Counted from the stretch's first letter, positions 24,191 to 32,988 are shown. The stretch is 34,543 nt of DNA from Sphingobacterium thalpophilum (GCA_945871875.1 CAMBYC010000019.1:1-34543), one strand, 5' to 3'. The notes: generated from the letters alone by a model not told the origin. Translations and numbers: made by a program.

Positions 24191-25624
24191 TTAAACAGAT
24201 GCTGATTGAACTTTTTGTTGAAGCTCTAAAACACTTTCTCTGAATATATTATCTGTATCCATTAAATCTTTTACTTGTTGACAAGAATGGATTACCGTGG
24301 TATGATCTCTTCCACCAAAGTGGTTACCAATAGTTTTTAAAGAATTTTTAGTAAAAATCTTAGAAAGATACATGGTTATCTGGCGGGCTTGAACTATCTC
24401 ACGTTTACGTGTTTTTTGGAGCAATTTATCGTAAGGCAATTCAAAATAATCACAAACCATTTTCTGAATGGCATCTATTGTAACTTCTTTTGAAGTTGTT
24501 TTAACAATATTACGCAATACTTTTTTTGCCAACTCCAGATCAATTTCTCTTTTGTTGAGAGAAGATTGAGCAAGCATATTAATTAAAGAACTTTCTAAAT
24601 CTCTTACATTGCTTTGGATATTGTAAGCCAAATATTTTACTACTTCTGGTGGCATTTCCAAACCATCATTCTGCATTTTTTTGTATAATATTTCAATTCG
24701 CGTTTCATAATCAGGCATAACAAGATCGGTACTCAAACCCCATCTAAATCTGCTCAACAATCGTTCTTGAACACCCTCCAAATCTTTTGGTGATTTGTCA
24801 GAACTTAAAATCAACTGTTTGCCAGATTGGTGCAAATGGTTAAATATTGCAAAAAATGCATCTTGGGTTTTTTCTGCTCTGTTAAAAAATTGAATGTCAT
24901 CAATAATCAAAACATCAATCAATTGGTAAAAATGAATAAAATCATTTATTGCATTGTTTCTGCTATGATCTTGAAACTGGTTGATAAACTTTTCAGAACT
25001 TACATACAAAACCACTTTATTGGCGTGTAAGCGTTTCACTTCATTGCCAATAGCTTGAATAAGATGCGATTTACCTAAACCAACATTTCCATAAACAACC
25101 AATGGATTGAAAGAAGTTGCACCAGGCTTTTCTGCTACTGTTTTGCCTGCCCTACGTGCAACACGATTACAATCTCCTTCTACAAATGCATCAAAAGTAT
25201 TTGCAGGGTTCAATTGTGAATCAATCTGCATTTTCTTTAACCCCGGAATTACAAAAGGATTTTTAACAGGATTATTCATCACCAATGGAAAATCCATTTC
25301 ATTGTGGTTAAATGTCTTCATTCCGTTACCAGGAAGATTCATTGTTAGTGGTTTGTTTTTCTCATTCCCACTGTCAACCATAATTCTATACTCTAAACGT
25401 GCATCTTTACCCAATTGACGCTTTAAAGTTTTTGCCAACAGATTTACATAGTGTTCTTCAAGATATTCAAAGAAAAACTGGCTAGGCACTTGAATGGTTA
25501 AAACATTACCCTTTAAGGCAACCGGTTTTATTGGTTCAAACCAAGTCTTAAAATGTTGCCACTCAACTATGTCTTTAATAATCTCTAAACAAGCCTGCCA
25601 AATTTTTTCAAAAGAATTATCCAT
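24191..25624 (-). CDS. dnaA: Chromosomal replication initiator protein DnaA
   Basis: A 477-residue AAA+ initiator that binds DnaA boxes and unwinds oriC. Domain I spans about 1-80 (IWQACLEIIKDIVEWQHFKTWF). A short domain II linker rich in Asn follows (about 85-140). Domain III has Walker A GNVGLGKS (179-186), Walker B LIIDDIQF (239-246) and the arginine-finger segment RLLSRFRWGL (288-297). Domain IV (about 385-477) has the DnaA-box-binding signature GNHFGGRDHTTVIHSC. Length and order are normal. The gene is divergent from the DUF3127 protein across 519 bp of very AT-rich DNA. The neighbours dnaN and rpmH, common in other phyla, are absent here, as is often the case in Bacteroidota. Confidence 0.98.
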   Translation of the reverse strand: MDNSFEKIWQACLEIIKDIVEWQHFKTWFEPIKPVALKGNVLTIQVPSQFFFEYLEEHYVNLLAKTLKRQLGKDARLEYRIMVDSGNEKNKPLTMNLPGNGMKTFNHNEMDFPLVMNNPVKNPFVIPGLKKMQIDSQLNPANTFDAFVEGDCNRVARRAGKTVAEKPGATSFNPLVVYGNVGLGKSHLIQAIGNEVKRLHANKVVLYVSSEKFINQFQDHSRNNAINDFIHFYQLIDVLIIDDIQFFNRAEKTQDAFFAIFNHLHQSGKQLILSSDKSPKDLEGVQERLLSRFRWGLSTDLVMPDYETRIEILYKKMQNDGLEMPPEVVKYLAYNIQSNVRDLESSLINMLAQSSLNKREIDLELAKKVLRNIVKTTSKEVTIDAIQKMVCDYFELPYDKLLQKTRKREIVQARQITMYLSKIFTKNSLKTIGNHFGGRDHTTVIHSCQQVKDLMDTDNIFRESVLELQQKVQSASV

Positions 25625-26143
25625 GTTTCTTCACTAAGTTTTTAAAGGTGACTTTATTTATATCATAAAACTAGAAAGTGATGTTAACCAAATATTAAAT
25701 TCATTACATCTCTGATTAACAATAAAACGCCTTCTAATTTGTATCTTTTTCAAAACATTTATTATTAAAACATTATAAAATCAACTTAATGAATTGTTTA
25801 ATAATGTTAAAATAATCATACCACACGAAACTAAATTTTACACAAAAAATCAACGCACAATTTTCAAGTGGGTAACGAATATAGATTCCAAAAAGTGAAT
25901 AAAAAATTTTTTAATTACCATTTTTTTAATTTTCATGATATTAAAATCTATATGTTTTGAGGTCAAAAAAATGAAGTTCAACGGTGGCTTATATTTCAGG
26001 AAAATTTCAGTTTTGATATTATAAAAATAAATATTTGATGAAATTTATTTTTTTTTAAATGGCTTTGAAATCTCAAAAACTTGATTAATTTCACCATACT
26101 ACATCCAATTTAGGATTTCTCTATTTTTACAAAAAATTGATTT
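25625..26143. promoter_or_regulatory. AT-rich 519-bp region upstream of dnaA
   Basis: This gap between divergent dnaA and the DUF3127 gene contains no credible open frame. It is extremely AT-rich with long A and T runs (for example around 25903-25935 and 26040-26060). One sequence at 25836-25844, TTTTACACA, fits the relaxed DnaA-box consensus TTWTNCACA; I found no cluster of boxes. It must contain the dnaA promoter, perhaps autoregulated through that box. An origin function is possible but not supported by a box cluster. Confidence 0.45.
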
Positions 26144-26578
26144 ATGGCATTTGACATCACAGGAAAACTTATCCTGAAAAATGAAACGATTCAGCGAACT
26201 GAATCCTTCAAAACAAGGGAATTTGTAATTGAAACAAATGAGGACATTAACGGAAGAATCATCAATAATTACATAAAATTCCAAGTTGTTCAAGACAGAA
26301 CTTCATTATTGGACAGATATAATTTGGGTGACATGATGAAAGTGCATTTCAACATTAGAGGAACAAAGTGGGAGAAAAATGGTCAAACCAATTACATTAC
26401 CAATTTGGATGCTTGGAGAATTGAGCAAGATCTTGGAACAACAACTCCTCCCCCTCCACCAACCACTACCACATCTGCTCCTAGAGAAAATCCAATTGAC
26501 ACTAGCACACAACCAGATCCATTCCCTACTACAAAACCTGTAGCAAATGGTATGACTGGTGACGATCTTCCTTTTTAA
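26144..26578 (+). CDS. DUF3127-type OB-fold protein with SSB-like C-terminal tail
   Basis: A 144-residue protein. Residues 1-98 look like the Bacteroidota DUF3127 domain (MAFDITGKLI, then FKTREFVIE, NYIKFQVVQDR, LGDMMKVHFNIRGTKW), an OB-fold-like beta barrel. Residues about 99-135 are a low-complexity linker of Pro and Thr including five consecutive prolines. The last residues, MTGDDLPF, match the acidic tip by which single-stranded-DNA-binding protein recruits partners (DDxPF). I infer a DNA-binding accessory protein with an SSB-like hub tail; its proximity to dnaA is consistent with this but not proof. It is not canonical Ssb, which is longer in its core and has different conserved residues. 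The FAD-dependent gene follows 30 bp later. Confidence 0.82.
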   Translation: MAFDITGKLILKNETIQRTESFKTREFVIETNEDINGRIINNYIKFQVVQDRTSLLDRYNLGDMMKVHFNIRGTKWEKNGQTNYITNLDAWRIEQDLGTTTPPPPPTTTTSAPRENPIDTSTQPDPFPTTKPVANGMTGDDLPF

Positions 26579-26608
26579 CAATTTACATTTTCAGGACAAC
26601 TCCCTGAC

Positions 26609-28192
26609 ATGCAAAAGAATATAACCCTCAGATTAAGTCCTGAAGAATCAGACAATTCCCATTTAATTAAGCAGCAAATTGCTGCAATTGAAGCCATTGA
26701 TGCATCTGCCATTACTGGCTTTTTTTGTTTAAAAAAATCTTTAGATGCCCGAAGCAGACAGATTTGGGTGAATTTAACCTTGTCTGTTACCATTAATGAA
26801 CCTTTTATCAATAGGCCACTTACCCCCTTTCATTTTAAAGAGGTATTTAAAGCAACTAAAAAAGCTGTAATAATCGGAGCTGGTCCCGCAGGATTGTTTG
26901 CCGCACTTAAACTATTAGAGAAAGGTGTAAAACCGATTATATTAGAACGAGGTAAAGATGTTTCTTCTCGAAGAAGAGATCTTGCGGCATTAAACAAATA
27001 TGGTATCATCAATGAAAACAGCAATTATTGCTTTGGAGAAGGTGGTGCAGGAACCTATAGCGATGGTAAATTATATACAAGAAGTAAAAAAAGAGGCGAT
27101 ATAGATAGAATTTTACAATTGTTTGTCCATTTTGGAGCAGAAGAAAAAATTTTATACAAATCACACCCGCATATTGGTACAAATAAATTACCCCAGATTA
27201 TTGCCAAAATAAGAGAACAAATATTGCACTTAGGAGGCGAAATACATTTTGAACAACAAGTGGATGATTTTGAAGTTATTAACAATTCTATCGCTTCTGT
27301 AACAACCGCAAATGGGGATAAGTTTATAGGAGATTCTTTTATATTAGCTACCGGACATTCGGCAAGAGATATTTTTGAGTTACTGCATCAACAAAAAATT
27401 TTAATAGAAGCAAAACCATTTGCATTAGGGGTTAGAATTGAACATCCACAAGAACTAATCAATCAAATACAATACCATCGAACAACTTTGGATGATATTT
27501 TACCAGCAGCTGCATACAGTTTGGTAGAACAAGTAGAAGGAAAAGGTGTGTTTTCTTTTTGTATGTGTCCGGGTGGAATTATTGCACCTGCTGCAACCTC
27601 TGCAGGAGAATTGGTTGTAAACGGATGGAGTCCATCCAAAAGAAATAATCCATTTGCAAATTCAGGATTAGTAGTTCAGGTAGATGAACAAGAAGCGATG
27701 CAAACTTTCCGCAACAAACAATTCTACAATGGTGAAATTCCAAATGAGAGAGATCCATTGCTGTTGATGAAATTTCAAAGATTAATTGAAACGATTTCAT
27801 TTAATGCAGGCGGAGGAAATTTTAAAGCTCCAGCACAAAGGGTAAGTGATTTTGTTACAAATAAAGTTTCTGCAAACTTACCAATTTGCTCTTACCACCC
27901 CGGCACAGTTTCATCTAACCTCCATCAAATACTTCCCCCTTTTATAAGTGAAACGTTAAAAACTGGCTTGATTGCTTTTGGCAAAAAAATGAAAGGCTAT
28001 GTAACCAATGAAGCCATCATGGTAGCAACAGAAAGCAGAACATCTTCACCTGTTCGTATTCCTCGTGATCCAGAATTGCTTTCACATCCTCAAATTAAAA
28101 ATCTTTATCCTTGTGGTGAAGGTGCTGGGTATGCAGGGGGAATTGTAAGTGCCGCAATTGACGGAGAAAGGGTGGCAGAGAAAATTGGATAA
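26609..28192 (+). CDS. FAD-dependent dehydrogenase (COG2509-like)
   Basis: A 527-residue flavoprotein. Residues 1-80 form an N-terminal alpha/beta domain typical of this family (ITLRLSPEESDNSHL, then DARSRQIWVNLTL). The FAD-binding Rossmann motif is VIIGAGPAGLFAALKLLEKG (87-106), with Glu113 in ILERG binding the ribose. The family motif YCFGEGGAGTYSDGKLYTR (140-158) and the C-terminal FAD motif YPCGEGAGYAGGIVSAAIDG are present. Members are annotated as uncharacterised FAD-dependent dehydrogenases and the substrate is unknown. No signal peptide or membrane segment is seen, so it is cytoplasmic. It follows the DUF3127 gene by 30 bp and may share its transcript. Confidence 0.87.
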   Translation: MQKNITLRLSPEESDNSHLIKQQIAAIEAIDASAITGFFCLKKSLDARSRQIWVNLTLSVTINEPFINRPLTPFHFKEVFKATKKAVIIGAGPAGLFAALKLLEKGVKPIILERGKDVSSRRRDLAALNKYGIINENSNYCFGEGGAGTYSDGKLYTRSKKRGDIDRILQLFVHFGAEEKILYKSHPHIGTNKLPQIIAKIREQILHLGGEIHFEQQVDDFEVINNSIASVTTANGDKFIGDSFILATGHSARDIFELLHQQKILIEAKPFALGVRIEHPQELINQIQYHRTTLDDILPAAAYSLVEQVEGKGVFSFCMCPGGIIAPAATSAGELVVNGWSPSKRNNPFANSGLVVQVDEQEAMQTFRNKQFYNGEIPNERDPLLLMKFQRLIETISFNAGGGNFKAPAQRVSDFVTNKVSANLPICSYHPGTVSSNLHQILPPFISETLKTGLIAFGKKMKGYVTNEAIMVATESRTSSPVRIPRDPELLSHPQIKNLYPCGEGAGYAGGIVSAAIDGERVAEKIG

Positions 28193-28282
28193 TTTAATAA
28201 CAAACTATAGTTGTTTAAAAATTGTAAAGCCAGAATTTACCACTCATAAAAAAATACACAGAACTTATACTTAACCGTTAAG

Positions 28283-29239
28283 ATGTTAGTACATTTACAA
28301 TCTATGGAACAGTTTCTTCAGGTGCAACACCTTAAAAAGCAATTTGAAACGCAGAAAGCGGTGGATGATATCAGTTTCACCATCAATAAAGGTTCAATAT
28401 TTGGATTATTAGGTCCAAACGGAGCAGGCAAAACAACTTTATTGCGAATGATTACAGGGATTTTTCTTCCTGATGAAGGTCAAATTTTAATGAATGGAAA
28501 ACCTTTTGACCCATCAAAAGATGTTTCTAAAATTGGCTACATGCCAGAAGAAAGAGGCTTGTATAAAAAGATGAAAATTGGCGAACAAGCCCTTTATCTT
28601 GCCCAATTGAAGGGTTTATCTAAAGCCGATGCCATGGCTAAAATCAAAGAATGGTTTATTAAATTCGAGATGCAATCTTGGTATAATAAAAAAGTGGAAG
28701 ATTTAAGTAAGGGTATGAGCCAAAAATTGCAGTTTGTTACTACAGTTTTACACAACCCCGAATTGATTATCCTTGACGAGCCATTTAGTGGTTTAGACCC
28801 TGTTAATGCAAATTTAATTAAAGACGAAATTTATAAACTTGCTAAAAGTGGTTCTACAATAATTTTCAGTACCCACAGAATGGAACAAGTAGAGGAAATT
28901 TGTGATCACATAATATTGGTTAATAAAGGTTCAAAAATTCTTGACGGCACAGTTAAACAAATTAGGCAAGATTTTAAAGAAGATTTATTTGCAATAGAGT
29001 TTGACAATCTGCTTTTGCCTGAGCATGCTGGCACACATCTTTTTCAAGTGGTAAATAAAATAGATCAGAAATTAATTATCAAAAGAAACGAAGGCTATAG
29101 CAACAACGATATCATTGAATATTTTATTAAACAGGGTTTAGAGATATCTAGTTTCAATGAAATTCTACCATCCTTAAATGATATTTTTATTCGTTTGGTA
29201 GAATCAACCCCAACTGCCAGACAATTTCAAACGGTTTAA
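28283..29239 (+). CDS. ABC transporter ATP-binding subunit (NatA-like)
   Basis: A 318-residue ATPase of an ABC-2-type exporter. Walker A is GPNGAGKT (44-51), the signature is the variant LSKGM (141-145) in place of LSGGQ, Walker B is LIILDE (161-166) followed by the D-loop SGLDP, and the switch His is His198 in FSTHRME. About 80 further residues at the C-terminus resemble the DUF4162 extension of NatA-type subunits. An in-frame ATG at 28304 (MEQFLQVQHLKK) sits closer to the conserved core and may be the real start. The permease follows 18 bp downstream. NatAB exports Na+ in Bacillus; the cargo here is not known. Confidence 0.92.
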   Translation: MLVHLQSMEQFLQVQHLKKQFETQKAVDDISFTINKGSIFGLLGPNGAGKTTLLRMITGIFLPDEGQILMNGKPFDPSKDVSKIGYMPEERGLYKKMKIGEQALYLAQLKGLSKADAMAKIKEWFIKFEMQSWYNKKVEDLSKGMSQKLQFVTTVLHNPELIILDEPFSGLDPVNANLIKDEIYKLAKSGSTIIFSTHRMEQVEEICDHIILVNKGSKILDGTVKQIRQDFKEDLFAIEFDNLLLPEHAGTHLFQVVNKIDQKLIIKRNEGYSNNDIIEYFIKQGLEISSFNEILPSLNDIFIRLVESTPTARQFQTV

Positions 29240-29257
29240 CCCTAATAAAACAGTAAA

Positions 29258-30589
29258 ATGAACAAGATATTCGTAATTATACAAAGAGAATATTTAACTC
29301 GTGTAAAGAATAAAACCTTTATCATATCAACTTTTCTATTGCCGATAGTGATGGTATTATTTATTTTTGGTTCCACCTATTTTGCAATAAAATCTAGAGA
29401 AAAACAAAAAATAGCAGTTGTAAATGATCCTGGATTTTTTAAGAAATTCATGAAAAGTGATCCTAAATCAATCATTTTTGAATTTACAGAAGGCGTAGAC
29501 AGTTTGAATTATGAGTCGAAAGGGTATAATGGCATTTTATATTTACCCACATCAACTGGAAATAATAATTATGAATTGCGTTCAAACAAACAGTTTGGTA
29601 TAGAAGCCAATGAGTATGTAGAAAAGCAGATCAACAAAGCAGTAGAAAACAATTTGTTGCAACTAAGAGGTATTGATATTAATACAATAGATTCAATAGC
29701 TAAGGCAAATGATAATGCGGCAACTTTGAATAACGTAATAAGCGATGGTAAAGGCAAAACAAATGAATCTAATGCCGGTGTAGCTTATGGAGTTGGATAT
29801 GGAAGCGGCATATTGATTTACATTACCATGTTTATATTTGGTGCAATGGTAATGCGTGGTGTTGCAGAAGAAAAAATAAACCGAATAGCAGAAGTAATTG
29901 TATCCTCTTGCAAACCCTTTGAATTGATGTTTGGCAAAATAATTGGAATTGCTGCGGTTGGATTAACACAGTTTATTTTGTGGATTGTATTCATTTTTGT
30001 TATAATATCATCCATTCAATTTTTCTTGCCTTCAGAAATGATTCAACAAGTGCAAGAAACACAACAAGTGAGGCAACAAGTGCCGGGAGGTTCATCAGCT
30101 GCTATGATCACAAAAATTATGGAAGCAAAGAAAACTTTGGTAAACGGAGTAAATTGGCCATTGATCATTGTTTGCTTTTTGTTTTATTTTTTGGGTGGAT
30201 ATCTTTTTTATGCAGCATTGTTTGCAGCAATTGGCAGTGTAATCAATGAAGATCCTCAAGAAGCACAATCGCTTATGCTTCCGATAACAATGCCTATTAT
30301 TTTTGCATTTATAATATTAAACAGCGGTTTGCAAAACCCGAATAGTCCGATTGCGGTCTGGGCAAGTATAATTCCATTTACTTCTCCAATTGTAATGATG
30401 GGGAGAATTCCGTTTGGTGTTCCTGGTACTGTTCCAATTTGGCAATTGGCATTATCAATGGTAACACTAGTTGGAGGATTTCTTTTTACCACTTGGTTTG
30501 CTGGAAAAATTTATCGCACGGGTATTTTGATGTATGGTAAAAAAATCACATGGAAAGAAATGATAAGGTGGGTGGTAAGGGGTAAGTAG
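29258..30589 (+). CDS. ABC-2 type transporter permease (NatB-like)
   Basis: A 443-residue membrane protein, partner of the upstream ATPase. It has one N-terminal membrane segment (about 22-46), then a large soluble domain (about 47-180) expected outside the membrane, then five or six more segments (around 185-205, 230-257, 303-328, 337-358, 366-385 and 395-418). This 1+5/6 layout is that of ABC2_membrane_3/NatB permeases. The soluble part after the fourth segment region carries the Gln-rich stretch VQETQQVRQQVPGG. The C-terminus RWVVRGK and the TAG stop lie inside a heptad repeat array, so the last few residues are probably repeat-derived. Confidence 0.9.
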   Translation: MNKIFVIIQREYLTRVKNKTFIISTFLLPIVMVLFIFGSTYFAIKSREKQKIAVVNDPGFFKKFMKSDPKSIIFEFTEGVDSLNYESKGYNGILYLPTSTGNNNYELRSNKQFGIEANEYVEKQINKAVENNLLQLRGIDINTIDSIAKANDNAATLNNVISDGKGKTNESNAGVAYGVGYGSGILIYITMFIFGAMVMRGVAEEKINRIAEVIVSSCKPFELMFGKIIGIAAVGLTQFILWIVFIFVIISSIQFFLPSEMIQQVQETQQVRQQVPGGSSAAMITKIMEAKKTLVNGVNWPLIIVCFLFYFLGGYLFYAALFAAIGSVINEDPQEAQSLMLPITMPIIFAFIILNSGLQNPNSPIAVWASIIPFTSPIVMMGRIPFGVPGTVPIWQLALSMVTLVGGFLFTTWFAGKIYRTGILMYGKKITWKEMIRWVVRGK

Positions 30590-30600
30590 TAAGTAGTAAG
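30569..30600 (-). repeat. Heptad array overlapping the permease stop codon
   Basis: Units TGGGTGG, TAAGGGG, TAAGTAG, TAAGTAG, TAAG. The TAG at 30587-30589 within a unit is the stop codon of the permease. It shares an exact 19-bp stretch with the array after the M28 gene, 6.7 kb away. Confidence 0.85.
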
Positions 30601-30642
30601 CCATTTTTTATTTTTAATATAGATATAATTAAAAAATAATTA

Positions 30643-30674
30643 AAGAGACGCGATTTATCGCGTCTTTTCTTTTT
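30643..30674 (+). terminator. Intrinsic terminator after the ABC exporter
   Basis: AGACGCGAT (30646-30654) and ATCGCGTCT (30657-30665) pair perfectly and are followed by a T-rich run (TTTTCTTTTTT). It has plus-strand polarity and lies 54 bp past the permease stop. Confidence 0.9.
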
Positions 30675-30818
30675 TGTAATTAAAATAAGATTAATCAATT
30701 GTTTTTGGTAAATGAGTTCTGTGATTAATATTTCAAAGTGTAAACTGGGCATGAAAACGATATTCTATAACCGTAGAATCTAAAAAATTTAATTAAATGC
30801 TGCTGATAATTAGCTTTT

Positions 30819-30839
30819 TACATCTAGTGCTTAGATGTA
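30819..30839. other. Hairpin near the 3' end of the nitronate monooxygenase-like gene
   Basis: TACATCTA and TAGATGTA pair over 8 bp around the loop GTGCT. It lies 20 bp beyond the minus-strand stop at 30860. There is no T-tract on the minus side, so it is at best a weak terminator or a 3'-end stabilising stem. Confidence 0.4.
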
Positions 30840-30859
30840 GTTTAATTTACAATATTGAA

Positions 30860-31807
30860 CTAAAAATTATAAAAACCTTGTATATCAGTAATCGCTGATT
30901 TAAATTCTTCCCATATTTGATTTATAATTTCACCAGCGGGTAGTATATCTTTTATTAAGGCACTTACCTGCCCTATTTCTAGTTCCCCGTCAATCATATT
31001 TCCTTCAAACATGCCCAATTTTGCCCTTCCTTTGCCTAAAATCTTTGATAATTCTTCTACACTAGCACCCCGAAGTTCAGCTTCCTCAATAATTTTATAA
31101 AATGCATTCTTTAACAAGCGAACGGGAACCAATTGCTTCATCATTAATTTAGTATCTCCCTCGTTTGCATTCACCACAGCTTGTTTAAAATTCAAATGCG
31201 ATGAAGCTTCCTCAGAAGCTACAAATCTCGTTCCTATTTGAACAGCGTCTGCACCCAAAACCATCGCCGCCAACATCTGCTTGCCTGTTGCAATTCCACC
31301 GGCAGCAATTACAGGAATTGAAACGGATTGTTTTACTAAAGGGATTAACACAAAACTCGTGGTCTCTTCTCTCCCATTGTGTCCACCTGCCTCAAAACCT
31401 TCTGCAACAATAGCATCACATCCTGCAGACTCTGCTTTCTGAGCAAAAACACTGCTGCTTACCACATGAACCACTTTTATTCCATTCTCTTTTAATCGAT
31501 CGGTCCAAGTTTTGGGATTCCCTGCTGAAGTGATTACAATTTTTACCCGCTCCTCTATTATTATTTTAATATGCTCCTCTATTTGTGGATAAAGTAGTGG
31601 AACATTAACACCAAAAGGCTTTGAGGTTGCTTCTTTACAAGCATTAATATGAAACCTCAAATTTTCTGGATGCATACTTCCACTTCCAATAATACCTAGC
31701 CCACCCGCATTGCTTACAGCACTTGCCAAACGCCAACCGCTTGCCCAAACCATTCCAGCTTGAACAATAGGATATTGAATATCAAACAATTGGGTTATTC
31801 TGTTCAT
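30860..31807 (-). CDS. Nitronate monooxygenase / FabK-like FMN oxidoreductase
   Basis: A 315-residue TIM-barrel flavoprotein of the nitronate monooxygenase (2-nitropropane dioxygenase) superfamily. Conserved features are the start ITQLFDIQYPIVQAGM, SNAGGLGIIGSG (32-43), EGFEAGGHNG (136-145) with His143 as the likely catalytic or flavin-contacting residue, the FMN phosphate loop AAGGIATG (168-175) and GADAVQIGTRF (185-195). FabK-type enoyl-ACP reductases share all of these, so the reaction could be nitronate oxidation or enoyl-ACP reduction; sequence alone does not settle it. It is cytoplasmic. It lies 26 bp downstream of the nucleotidyltransferase on the same strand, so the two may be co-transcribed. 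Confidence 0.88.
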   Translation of the reverse strand: MNRITQLFDIQYPIVQAGMVWASGWRLASAVSNAGGLGIIGSGSMHPENLRFHINACKEATSKPFGVNVPLLYPQIEEHIKIIIEERVKIVITSAGNPKTWTDRLKENGIKVVHVVSSSVFAQKAESAGCDAIVAEGFEAGGHNGREETTSFVLIPLVKQSVSIPVIAAGGIATGKQMLAAMVLGADAVQIGTRFVASEEASSHLNFKQAVVNANEGDTKLMMKQLVPVRLLKNAFYKIIEEAELRGASVEELSKILGKGRAKLGMFEGNMIDGELEIGQVSALIKDILPAGEIINQIWEEFKSAITDIQGFYNF

Positions 31808-31833
31808 TAACTAAATCAACTTTTTTTACACAA

Positions 31834-32826
31834 TTAACCTAAATCAATCTCTGTATTGTCGCCAATGTTTAGCGTACGCGTTTCACCTTTTATTTCAGTA
31901 TCGCTTCCAATTAATGAAGCATTGAGCACTACATCATATAATTTTGAGAATGACCCAATTATAGAATCGCGTACAATTGAATAACTAATAACGGTTTGTT
32001 CACCAATAGCAACATTTGGGCCGATAATTGAATTTTTAATCACACTTCCCATAGCAATACTTACCGGTGGAATTATTATAACATTTTCAAAATCATGCTC
32101 TTCAGAAATAACACCACCAAATTTTTTCAACATCGTTGCATTGCTCTCTAAGATGTTTTCTTTTCTGCCACAATCAAACCAATTTTGCACTTTGAATGAG
32201 GTAAAATTTGCACCTCCTTTAATCATACATTCTAATGCATCAGTTAAACTGAATTCATCGTTTGATTTTAAACCAATGTTTAGGTTGTTTTCAAGACAAT
32301 CGAAGAGAAGGTTTGTTTCTAAAATTTTATACAACCCAACCAATGCCATATTAGACTTTGGAATCTGGGGTTTTTCAACAACATGGGTAATTAAACCCTT
32401 TTCATTTATTTCAGCAACCCCAAATAAACGAGGATCATCAACCTTTTTTAACCCTAAAACAGAACCTTCTTGATCTAAAAAAGCTTTAACTTCGTATTCA
32501 CAAATCGTATCTCCCAAAACAATAAAAACAGCATCATCTTGCACAATTTCTTTGGTAAGAAAAATGGCATGCCCTAAACCCTTTCTTTCGTTTTGCTGCA
32601 CAAAATGAAACTGCAAATGAGGATAATTCAATTTTACATAATCTTGAATTTTATCGCCCAAATATCCAATAACTAAAATAAACTCTTGTATTCCAGCATC
32701 TAGCAATTGGTCGATTATAATGCTCAATATATTTTTTCCAGCTAGCGGAATTAAAGCTTTAGGTTGGGTATAAGTATGTGGACGTAGTTTTGTACCGGCA
32801 CCTGCAACAGGGATTATAGCCTTCAT
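31834..32826 (-). CDS. Sugar-phosphate nucleotidyltransferase with hexapeptide-like C-terminus
   Basis: A 330-residue enzyme that likely activates a sugar 1-phosphate with an NTP. The nucleotide-binding motif is GAGTKLRPHT (9-18), with Lys23 in QPKAL; the metal-binding Asp106 is in VLGDTICE; the sugar-site segment is HVVEKPQIPKSN and later NWFDCGRKENIL. After about residue 240, repeats such as SIIGPNVAIGEQTVI and SIVRDSIIGSF suggest a left-handed beta-helix. The overall plan resembles glucose-1-phosphate thymidylyltransferases of the long RfbA type and some mannose-1-phosphate guanylyltransferases; the sugar and nucleotide are not certain. It is divergent from glyA across 174 bp. Confidence 0.87.
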   Translation of the reverse strand: MKAIIPVAGAGTKLRPHTYTQPKALIPLAGKNILSIIIDQLLDAGIQEFILVIGYLGDKIQDYVKLNYPHLQFHFVQQNERKGLGHAIFLTKEIVQDDAVFIVLGDTICEYEVKAFLDQEGSVLGLKKVDDPRLFGVAEINEKGLITHVVEKPQIPKSNMALVGLYKILETNLLFDCLENNLNIGLKSNDEFSLTDALECMIKGGANFTSFKVQNWFDCGRKENILESNATMLKKFGGVISEEHDFENVIIIPPVSIAMGSVIKNSIIGPNVAIGEQTVISYSIVRDSIIGSFSKLYDVVLNASLIGSDTEIKGETRTLNIGDNTEIDLG

Positions 32827-32988
32827 AAAATTATAATTGATTCAATTCTTTGAGCAAAAGGAAACTTTTCGAGTGTTAAAAGTAATAAAGTTCTTTCTAC
32901 TTATAGATGAAATCTACTTAGATTTTCAATTTCTTAAAGATTTACACGCATTGTGTATATTTTTTTACTAATAATTTCTGTTACTAAT

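Noticed and set aside
25836-25844. Confident oriC call
   Set aside because: Only one relaxed DnaA-box match found; a box cluster and GC-skew support are lacking.
26099-26293. 64-codon minus-strand frame overlapping the DUF3127 gene
   Set aside because: It is antisense to a clearly conserved protein and has an implausible composition.
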